A stretch of DNA of 64,000 nucleotides from Streptomyces uncialis. Its GTDB lineage: Bacteria > Actinomycetota > Actinomycetes > Streptomycetales > Streptomycetaceae. The stretch covers positions 3,782,001 through 3,846,000 of the forward strand of contig NZ_CP109583.1 of NCBI RefSeq assembly GCF_036250755.1. The letters are read 5' to 3'. The translations under genes and the position numbers were made by a program. Below the pieces are notes generated by a model. It was not told the DNA's origin and did no database searches. It saw only the letters and a program-made list of their open reading frames with translations. This document shows, in pieces, positions 31,910-40,800 of this stretch (its first letter is position 1; the number at the start of each line of letters is the position of its first letter).

Positions 31910-32667
31910 TGGCTACTCCCGTACTCGACAAGGTGGAGGCCGAGTCCGCCGCCTCGCACCTGATCACGGTCACCTTCCGCATCCGCCGCTTCAACCCCGA
32001 GGTCGCCGCGGAAGCCGTGTGGGAGGACTTCCAGTTCGAGATCGACCCCAAGGAGCGGGTCCTCGACGGGCTGCACAAGATCAAGTGGGACCTGGACGGC
32101 ACCCTGACGTTCCGCCGTTCCTGCGCCCACGGCATCTGCGGCTCGGACGCGATGCGGATCAACGGCCGCAACCGGCTGGCGTGCAAGACGCTGATCAAGG
32201 ACATCAACCCCGACAAGCCGATCATGGTCGAGCCCATCAAGGGTCTGACGGTCCTCAAGGACCTGATCGTCGACATGGACCCGTTCTTCCAGGCGTACCG
32301 CGACGTCATGCCGTTCCTGATCACCAAGGGCAACGAGCCGACCCGTGAGCGCCTCCAGAGCGCGGAGGACCGCGAGCGGTTCGACGACACCACCAAGTGC
32401 ATCCTGTGCGCGGCGTGCACGTCGTCCTGCCCGGTGTTCTGGAACGACGGCCAGTACTTCGGCCCCGCCGCGATCGTGAACGCCCACCGCTTCATCTTCG
32501 ACTCGCGCGACGAGGCCGGCGAGCAGCGGCTGGAGATCCTCAACGACAAGGACGGCGTGTGGCGCTGCCGCACCACGTTCAACTGCACGGACGCGTGCCC
32601 GCGCGGTATCGAGGTCACGAAGGCGATCCAGGAGGTGAAGCGGGCGTTGATCACGCGCCGCTTCTGA
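31909..32667 (+). CDS. sdhB: Succinate dehydrogenase iron-sulfur subunit
   Basis: 252 residues from ATG 31909. All cluster ligands are present: CAHGICGSDAMRINGRNRLAC-type [2Fe-2S] motif (about 69-89), CILCAACTSSCP for [4Fe-4S] (about 164-175) and CRTTFNC-TDACPRGI for the third cluster (about 221-236). It carries electrons from SdhA to the membrane subunits. Followed by a strong terminator. Confidence 0.97.
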   Translation: MATPVLDKVEAESAASHLITVTFRIRRFNPEVAAEAVWEDFQFEIDPKERVLDGLHKIKWDLDGTLTFRRSCAHGICGSDAMRINGRNRLACKTLIKDINPDKPIMVEPIKGLTVLKDLIVDMDPFFQAYRDVMPFLITKGNEPTRERLQSAEDRERFDDTTKCILCAACTSSCPVFWNDGQYFGPAAIVNAHRFIFDSRDEAGEQRLEILNDKDGVWRCRTTFNCTDACPRGIEVTKAIQEVKRALITRRF

Positions 32668-32700
32668 CCTGACCGGTCGGGCCTCAGGACGTATGCGAGG

Positions 32701-32735
32701 GCCGCCGTATCCCCGGGTGGGGGTGCGGCGGCTTT
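32701..32735 (+). terminator. Terminator of the sdhCDAB operon
   Basis: A GCCGCCGTATCCCC / GGGGTGCGGCGGC imperfect stem with a short GGGTGG-like loop, followed by TTTCGTGT, begins 34 bases after the sdhB stop. Confidence 0.75.
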
Positions 32736-32799
32736 CGTGTGGGGCGGCACGCCCGTAGTCATCGCCGTCGGGGTTCGGCCCACGGGGTTGGCACCGCCT

Positions 32800-33516
32800 T
32801 CACCGCTGGGCGCGCCGGGCCACCGTGTACGCGGTCGGGCCGGTGAGCCCCGCCCCTGTGCCGTCGGACATGTCCAGGACCTCGAAGCCGGACGCTTCCG
32901 CACAGCGTTCCAGCTCCTGCGGGAACAGGACCCGCCGGGGGATCTCGTCCTGGGCCTCGTCGCCCGAGGGGAGCACCCAGTGCCGATGCGTGGTGTTGAT
33001 GCGGGTCCGCGGGTCCCACGAGTGCCGGACGGTGACCGTGGCCGGTCCCCCCGGGGTGTCGACGGTGGCCGTGGTCGGCCCGGCCCGGGTGATCGGAGCG
33101 ATGGGAGAGCACAGCACGAGCAGCGCGCCCGGTCCGGCGTGGGCCGCGAAGGTGTCGAAGACCTGACCGATCCCCTTGTCGTCACGCACATGGGCGAGGC
33201 TGTTGCCGATACAGGTCACCACGTCCATGAGCATCCGGAGCCGTACCGTGCGCATGTCCCCGGTGCGGACGTCCAGCCCCGGCCGGATGTGGCGGGCGTG
33301 GCCGACCATGCCGGGCTGGAGGTCCACGCCGACGCATGCGAAGTGCTGGGCGAAGACCTCCAGGTCCCGTCCGGTACCGCATCCGAAGTCGATCAGAGTC
33401 CGGGCGTCCGGCCGGTACCGCCGGATCAGCTCGTGGACTCTCTCGGCGCTCGTACTGTCGGACTGGACGAAGTCGTAGAGGGCCGGGTCCCGGTACAGGA
33501 GGTTGGTGACTTCCAA
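32800..33516 (-). CDS. Class I SAM-dependent methyltransferase
   Basis: 238 residues from TTG 33516. Motif I is LIDFGCGTGRDLEVF (near 41-55), followed by CVGVDLQPGMVGHAR (motif II) and TGDMRTVRL, a typical small-molecule methyltransferase core. The N-terminal LYRDPALYDFVQ resembles enzymes acting on amino-sugar or peptide natural products. It lies 30 bases after a broken asparagine-synthase-like gene on the same strand, so the pair may once have been part of a biosynthetic cluster. Substrate unknown. Confidence 0.75.
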   Translation of the reverse strand: MEVTNLLYRDPALYDFVQSDSTSAERVHELIRRYRPDARTLIDFGCGTGRDLEVFAQHFACVGVDLQPGMVGHARHIRPGLDVRTGDMRTVRLRMLMDVVTCIGNSLAHVRDDKGIGQVFDTFAAHAGPGALLVLCSPIAPITRAGPTTATVDTPGGPATVTVRHSWDPRTRINTTHRHWVLPSGDEAQDEIPRRVLFPQELERCAEASGFEVLDMSDGTGAGLTGPTAYTVARRAQR

Positions 33517-33546
33517 GGTGTTCGGCTTCCCTGCGGGGGGGGCTGG

Positions 33547-33949
33547 TCACATGAGGCTTCTCAGTCCGATCTCCAGGGCGAGTACGTCGCACAACAGGTC
33601 GGGGACGAGCGGGACGGCATCGGCCCTCCGTGCGTGCCCGGGCGAGAGTCTTGCCGTCAACGTAGCCGAGGTCCACCAGGACCGATTCCTTCAGCATCTC
33701 GTCCAGTGCGGGCAGACCGTGGCAGCGCAGGCCCTTCTCCAGCACGGCGAGGAAGTTCTCCGGCTCGGCCGGACTCGCCACCCATGCGGGCAGGCCGACC
33801 CGTCGCATCCGCTCACGGAACAGGGACTTTCGACGTTTGTGCTCATGTGGCAGTTGCTCCATGAACCGAACGATCCGAGGGTGGACCAGCGGGCTCACCG
33901 GCCAGACTCCGGCCCGGAGGTATCCGGGGTTGTGCATTACGAACGCCAT
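33547..33949 (-). pseudogene. Remnant of asparagine-synthase-like (amide-forming) enzyme, truncated and frameshifted
   Basis: The remaining N-terminal side reads AFVMHNPGYLRAGVWPVSPL, then HPRIVRFMEQLPHEHKRRKSLFRERM (split here) and LPALDEMLKESVLVDLGYVD. This is the C-terminal end of asparagine-synthase-related enzymes. About 33620-33635 the frame is lost. One base over, the sequence resumes as RRADAVPLVPDLLCDVLALE and IGLRSLM, followed by TGA 33547-33549, the expected family end. The larger N-terminal part of the gene is missing and is replaced by an integrase fragment from about 33970. It is therefore a double-damaged remnant. Confidence 0.65.
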
Positions 33950-33984
33950 CAGGTCGGCACGGGCAGCACGGGGATGGGCGCAAG

Positions 33985-34338
33985 GTGTTCATCGACAGGC
34001 TGGACAGACAACGGGCTCGTCTTCACCACCCCACCGGTAGACCTCTCGATCCCACCAACCTCACCCGCCGCTTCCGCCGTCTCCTCCACCGCGCGCAGCT
34101 CCGGACCATCCGCTTCCACGACCTTCGACACTCGACCGCGACCCTGCTTCTGGAACAGGGCATCGACCTCGTCGTCATCAAGGAACTCCTCGGCCACGCC
34201 CACATCGGCGTCACCACCGGCGTCTACGCCCACGTCCGACTCCGCCTCCAGCGCCAGGCCATCGACACCCTGAGCGACGCACTGGCTGAGGGCGACGACT
34301 CCGAAGAGCCGCCGCCCTCAGCGGTGGTCGTCCGCTGA
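33985..34338 (+). pseudogene. Tyrosine integrase C-terminal fragment, frameshifted
   Basis: The last 100 residues of a phage-type tyrosine recombinase remain: TGRPLDPTNLTRRFRRLL, then IRFHDLRHSTATLLLEQG with the catalytic H-x-x-R, VVIKELLGHAHI with the second His, and the tyrosine in TTGVYAHVRLRLQ. Just upstream the family pattern W-T-D-N-G-L-V-F-T-T-P is readable, but in frame 2 rather than frame 1, so a base was lost near 34030-34040. The N-terminal two thirds are absent. It is inactive and marks an old integration event. Confidence 0.8.
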
Positions 34339-34368
34339 CGTTGCCGTCAGCGTTGCCGTCAAACGGCG

Positions 34369-34878
34369 TTACGCGGGACTCTGGCCATCTGCTTCCACAG
34401 GAATATGGGCCACAGTCACTACGCCAGAGAACGAACTTTCCACCACAATGCGGTCACCTGGAGAATAGACCCAGAATTCCGGTACGGATTCTGCGATATC
34501 CGGCAGGTGAGAGATGGAGAATTCAAGCCCCATCTCTACACTCGGAACCGCCAAGCTCTCCCAGAAAAAGATTAGGCTACCAGCCTTCGGGGCGAACTGT
34601 TGGATTACGGTGCTCAGCTCGATGGAACCCGACTCCATCGAGCTGAGCACCAAACCATCAGCCACCGCGCCCCACGCGATCGCACCGTCGGAGCTGCGCG
34701 GGTAATGACTGAGGCTTTCGCGCTCGTACTGGAGATGCCGATCCAGGTTCAGCAGCTGCACACCCGGCCGGCCAACCCACGTTAGCCGTCGGTCACCCTG
34801 CTGATCTGCACGAACCACTCGAACCATAGATTTGGGCAGGAGGTCCGGCCTGGTTCCGTATACATCGTCGAGCGTCAC
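34369..34878 (-). CDS. Putative immunity protein for the Rhs toxin
   Basis: 169 residues from GTG 34878, which overlaps the TGA of the giant Rhs gene by four bases. The protein is mostly beta-strand with few charges in clusters (RRLTWVGRPGVQLLNLD, WGAVADGLVLSSMESGS, IFFWESLAVPSVEMGLEFS, VEFWVYS). No family is recognised. Its DNA is clearly less GC-rich than the surroundings. Small cytoplasmic proteins encoded immediately after an Rhs/HINT toxin tip are almost always the matching immunity proteins, so that role is proposed from position. Confidence 0.65.
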   Translation of the reverse strand: MTLDDVYGTRPDLLPKSMVRVVRADQQGDRRLTWVGRPGVQLLNLDRHLQYERESLSHYPRSSDGAIAWGAVADGLVLSSMESGSIELSTVIQQFAPKAGSLIFFWESLAVPSVEMGLEFSISHLPDIAESVPEFWVYSPGDRIVVESSFSGVVTVAHIPVEADGQSPA

Positions 34879-37800
34879 GAATTACCGCCAAGCATTCTCG
34901 CGAAATCGTCTTCTGTCCCATTCCATGGCACTGCCCACTTACGCGCCGAGTCCCCCTTGCCGACTTCCACGTTGACATGGGGACCCTTCACTGGATCGTA
35001 ATCCATCCTGAACCTCTTGAATTCACCGTTAACCCGAGTAGTGAATCCCACTACCTTGCCGTAGGTCGTCGGCGCAGATTCGAGACGTCCGATGTACGGC
35101 TGCCGAGTAGCTGGATCAACCTCACCCAACAGATCAAGCGCTTTGTTGCGGGCTTGTTCGAAGCTGTCAAAGCTAGGCAGGGTTACTTCCTTGCACGCCC
35201 CTCCGGAATTGTGAACCAGGACCGGAGTCTGCCCCGCCAGTACATAGTACGAGTGCAGGTCCTCGACCGTCAGGTTGTACGTGCGTGCGTGGCGGGTGTA
35301 CTCGTGGTTGCCCGTGACGATGACCGTGTCGCCGTCGTCCGTGCTCAGGGTCATGCCGGGCTTGAGCTGGCGGGCCTCCAGCCAGGCGTCCTCCGAGGGG
35401 GACCAGAAGGGGTGGTCATGGGTGGCGGCAAGTTTCCGGACGCCATCCTCGGTGGCTATCGACAGGTCGTTGAAGAACTTTTCGCCCTGAGTGCGGATCA
35501 GTGCCGTGACTTCCCTGGGCCCTGCCTCCCCGGTCTCGGGGTCCGCGGCCAGGACCTGGTCGCCGATCTCTATTTCCTCGATGTTCTTGGCCGATGCATC
35601 GGCCAAGAGAACCGCGGTTCCGGCCAGAAAACACTTGCTGCACGGAGGGTTCGGTTTGCCCTTGAAGAACTTGGAGACCCTACTGCCTCCCTCTGTCGCG
35701 ATCTTTACACCCTTGAGTGCAGGGATCGGGAGTTCAAGAGTGGCGTCAATGCAGTTCCCCAGACCTGGGTTGCTGAAGCACTCCCCTATGGTGTCGAAGT
35801 CGGGAACAAATACATCGACGGCCATATCTTTGGTGCCGCCCAGGAAGGAGACGCCCATGTTCCACAACTTGTTGGTCTGCTTCTTGGCCGGCGCTGACGT
35901 TCCGCCACCGCCCCCTTGATTACCCAGGTGCCCGCTGCTGTTCCCGTATCCACGGCCCGAGCCTCCACCACCGGTCGCGCCGCCACCAGCGCCGCCAGTG
36001 GCTCCGCCACCGGCGTTGCCGATTGAACTGCCACCGGATGGCCTGCCGCAGGTGTGATAGCAGCCTCCGGGACCTGTTCCGCCGCGCGGGATGCCTATGT
36101 TGGAGCGCTTCTCGCCTTTCTCCTTGGGGTGCGGCTCGCTCTTGCCTGCGCCGTCGTCCGTCCACAGCCCGGTGGGGTCGCTGGAGGTTACGGGGGTGTT
36201 GTTGGCGTACGCGTAGCCGTTCATCTGGAGCGGGTCGGCGAAGTCGATGATCGGGTCGGCGGAGAGGAAGCGGCCGGTGGACTGGTCGTACTCGCGGGCG
36301 CCGATATGGGTCAGGCCCGTGACCTTGTCGTCGATGCCGACGCCGAGGTAGCCGCGCTTGTTGGGCCAGCTCGTGGGCTGGGGGCCGCGGGCCTCGCCGT
36401 ACGGCTTCGACGCGCGGCGGGTGACCGGCTGGTTGCCGGTGAGTTCGACGGTGGTGTTGGCCGTCCCGAGGTGGTCGGTGATCAGGGCGCTGCGGATGTG
36501 GGCCGTGGTGGAGCCGTTGTTGGTGGTGCGGGTGACCGACGGGGCGCCCGGGTGGGCGTAGGTGCGTGAGGCGCGGGTGATGGAGCCGGTCGCGTTGGTG
36601 GTGAGTTCGGTCTCGCCGAGGTACAGGGTGGAGCCCGCGGAGGAGTTCTCCAGGAGACGGTTGCCGGACGCGTCGTAGACGTAGCGGGTCGTCGTCCCGG
36701 AGACGGTGTCCGTGACGGAGTCGAGCTTGTTCTCCTGGGTCCAGTCCAACTGCTGTGTCGTGGCGGGCAGATCACGTGTCGTGGTGCTGCCGAGGGCGTC
36801 GTACGCGTAGGTGCTGCCGTCGCCGGTGGACCGGGTGACCGAGGTGAGGGTGTGCGGCTGGACCCACGTGGCGGGGGCCGTGCCGTTGCCGGGGACCTGC
36901 TTGCCGTACCGGTAGGTGTGGGTGACGCCGCTGGTCGCGTCTGCCGGGGTGTGTTCGACCATGGTGGCGCGGTTGCCGATGGCGTCGAAGGTGAACGACT
37001 GCCGGTAGCCGTTGGCGCCGCCCGCCACCGTGCCCGTGGCGGGTGCGGCGGCGGCCAGGGACGTGGTGAGGGTGCTGCCCGGGGCGGCGGGCTTGCCGAG
37101 GGCCTCGGCGACCGGGCCGCTGGAGGGCGCGCCGTCCGTGCGGTGGCCCCAGGTGGAGCCGTTCTGGGCCGCGCAGCCCTTCCCGGTGCCGGTCGGCTCG
37201 GTCTTGGAGGTCCAGGCGTGGGTGACCTGGCGCATCGTGTCGTACGTGAAGCACTGGTTGTCCCAGGGACCTGTCGAGTCACCGAGTTTGCGGGCGTGCG
37301 AGGTGATCGCGCCGGTGACGTCGTAGGAGTAGTAGCCGTCGGACACCCGGTGCGGTCCGGCGGTCTCGCGGTCGGTGACGGTGCGCTGGAGGCGTCCGGT
37401 GGCCCGGTCCAGGAAGTTGGTGGTCCACAGCCGGTCGGGCTGGGAGCCGCTGACCACCCGCATCACCTCTCCGTACGGGGAGTAGGTGACGTCGGAGGTG
37501 TACCAGTTGGCGCCGGACGTGGTCTCGGGGAGCCCGTCCTCGTTGTAGCGGGTGACGACCTTCTCGGCGGCGAGGCCGCCCTTGGCGGGCAGCGTCACGG
37601 AGTGGGGCTTGCCGGTCGGCGTGTACGCGTACCCGTACGTGTAGGTGCCGTGCAGGCCTGTCGTCATCGGGTTCGACGGGATCACCGTCTGCCGGCCGGT
37701 GGGCCGGTACTCGGTGTCGTAGCCGGTGACCCGGTCGATGTAGTCGCCGGCCGAGGTGTGGCGGATCGAGGCGACGGGCAGCCCGAGGGCGCCGGCCCCG

Positions 37801-40800
37801 TCGAAGGTGAACTCCTTGGCGGGATCGGCCGTGGCGGAACCGTGGCGGATCTTCGTGACGCGGCTCAGCTCGTCGTACTCGGTGTGGGTCGTGCGCTGCT
37901 TCGCGTCCCGGACGGACACGGGCCGGTCCGCGTCGTCGTACTCGGTGTGCGTGGTGCCGCTGTCGGGGTCGACGGTGTCGGTGAGGCGTCCTCGGGTGTC
38001 GTGGGTGAACGCCCAGACATTGCCCTCGGGGTCGGTGACCTTGCTGCGGTTGCCGCGCGGGTCGTAGGTGTAGCTGGTGGCGCGCCAGGTGGACTCGCCG
38101 GAGCCGGTGTGGTGCCGGACGGCCTCCACCCGGCCGAGCGGGTCGGTGTAGGTGCGGATGGCGGGGGTGGAGCTGCCGGGCGGGTCGACGTAGGTGCTGG
38201 TGTCGGCGTACTTGGTGGTGGTCGAGTACTTCTGGCTGCGGCCGTGCTCGACGGTCTGCCGGGTCACCCGGTTCCGGGCGTCGTAGGTGTACTTCACCGT
38301 GCTGGGGATCAGCGTCGGGGACCTGACCTGGAAGGGATCCGTGCTGGGTTCGCCCTTGGCGACATAGCCGCCGGTCTGTTCGGAGACGAGGCCCCGCTGG
38401 TCGTACTTGGTGTCGGTGATGATCCGGCCGGGGCCGTGTGCCTCGGTCTGGGTCTGGATCTGGCGCAGGAGGCCGTCGTAGAGGGTGACCTGCCGGCCGT
38501 ATCCGCCGTCGTCCTTGAGGGTGCGCACGGTGACGGCGGCCGGTGAGGTCTTGCTCGCGGTGGCGGTGGCGTTCTGGTAGGAGACCTCGACATTCGCGTT
38601 CTGGGCGCCGGCTGATCGGGAGGCGGACCAGCCCTTGGTCAGCCGGCCCAGGTCGTCGTACTCGGTGCGGGTGACGCGGCCGTTGGGGTCGGTGACGGTG
38701 AGCGGGAGTCCGCGGGCCGGGTCCAGCGTGGTGACGGTGGTGTGGCCCTTGGCGTTGATCGTCCTGGTGGAGGTGACGGGGCCGCCCGCGTCGCCAGGGG
38801 TGTACTGGGTCTCGGTGGTTCCCACCAGCGGGTTGGTGACCTTGCGGGGTCGGCCGAGCGGGTCGTAGGTGAGCGTGGAGGTGACGGAGTGGGCGGTGCC
38901 GTCGCCGTTGATGCCGGCGACGGAGGTGGGGGAGCCCTTGGTGGGGGTCGCCCCGTGGGCGAGGCCGTCGTAGCTGGTGCGGACCGAACCCGTCAGTTCG
39001 GTGGCCGGGTCGGCGCCCGCGAAGCCGGCGCACGGCGTGGCGGTGCTGCGGACCTCCTTGGCCAGTCCGATGAGCCAGTCCGTGGTGTTGTGGACGTAGG
39101 AGGTCCTGGCGCAGCGCTGGTCGGACAGGGTCTCGCCGCCGCCCGCGGTGGGCTTGACGACCGAGGTCTCGGTCTCGACGGGCAGCCCATAGGTGTCGTC
39201 GACCTCGCTGGTCTCGCGCACCGCCTGCCAGCTCCCGTTGTCCAGGTTCTGGATGGTGTCGTTGCGCCGGATGCCGGTGCGGTGGGCCTTCAGATCGGTC
39301 AGCGCGGTGCCGCCGTCGGCCTCGCGTGCGCGGGACGCCGTCTCCTTGGACCACAGACGGTTGACCGAACGCTGTACCACCTTGCCCTGGGAGTGTTCGT
39401 GGACGATGGTCTCCGCGGTCATTCCGGCGTACTGGCGCTCGTCCTTGCCCAGCGGGGCGTCCTTGGAGTCCTTGAGATCCTCGCCGGTGCCGAGGTAGTA
39501 GCGGCTGCGGGTCAGGGAGTGGGACTTGGGCTCGTCATCCGCGGCCGGGGTGATGCTCTTCATGCCCTTGGTGGTGCTGACCTGCCGGTAGCCGCGCCAG
39601 TCGCTGTAGGTGCGCAGGGCGAGGGGCTGGAACTCGTCGTCGGCCCGGGACCAGGCGGGCCCCTCGTAGGTGTACTTCGTGTGGACGGGGTTGCCGTGGG
39701 TGGTCACCTTGTCGAGCTCGGTGACGGCGGCGACCACGTACTTGTTGAACCACGCCTTCGCGGGCTTGTCGACCTCGCCGTCCGGGGACCAGCGGACGGG
39801 GTAGCAGGTGTCGTTGCCGCGGCCCTTGTCCGTGGTGGGTTCGGTCCGGCAGCCGCCGGTGTACTCGACGGATATCTCGCCGCCCGCCTCGGTGGCGACG
39901 GAGCCGATGCGGGGCCGGGTGAACGACGGCCGTTCGTCGCGGCCCGGCTTCTTCACCAGATTGGGCAGTTGCCGGTCCCTGAGCCACTTGTTGAGGGGGG
40001 AGCCCGAGCCGACGGTGTAGCGGGCGAAGTTGACGCCGTCCTTGGACTGGGGGGTGCCCTCGGTGTCCCCGGGGCCGAAGCCCTTACGGGAGATCGAGTC
40101 CAGCCACAGGCCCGGCGCCATGCTGTACCAGTCCTGCGGGAACGACTGGCCGAGGGTGTACGTGTCGGTCTTCTGGAGGGCCGCCGATCCGGGGCGCTGG
40201 CCGTACGTGGTGATCTCGGACAGCCGGACCCGGCTCCAGAACGACGGGAAGGAGGGGCAGAGGTCGGAGGTGGCCTTGCAGTTCAGATTGCCCGGGGTGT
40301 CCCACCAGGCCAGGTACGCACCCGGGTCACCGGTCTGGTCGAACTTCGACGGGGCGCACACGGTCGCCGAGGCGAGACAGCGTTCGGCGACCACGAAGTC
40401 GACCTTGGCGGACGGCTTGGTGAGGTTGTCGGCCCGCATGCCGTACTCGATGTGATCGGGGTAGGCGCCGCGGTCGTATGCCTCGGGGGTCTTGAACTTC
40501 TTCTTCACCGCGTAGTGGTTGGTGGCCTGCTGCCAGTCGATCACCATGGCGTTGCCGTGGACGTCGACGACCTTGTCCAGGCCCCAGCGCCAGGCCTGCT
40601 GCTTGCCGGTGCCGCAGCGGGACGCGGCGAAGGTGGCCTCGTGGCAGGGCTCGCCGGGGTGGTTGCCGAAGACCGGCACGGTGGAGACGGAGTCGGTGAC
40701 GGCGTGGCCGCCGCCGACCTCGTGCAGGCCGTAGTAATGGACCGTGCCGTCGGTCGTGGTGACCACCCAGTACTCGCCGTTGTTGTCACCGTTGGTGGCG

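Noticed and set aside
37279..39354. 691-residue minus-strand frame overlapping the Rhs gene
   Set aside because: It is the Rhs gene read in another frame, with Arg/His/Pro noise and no start signal.
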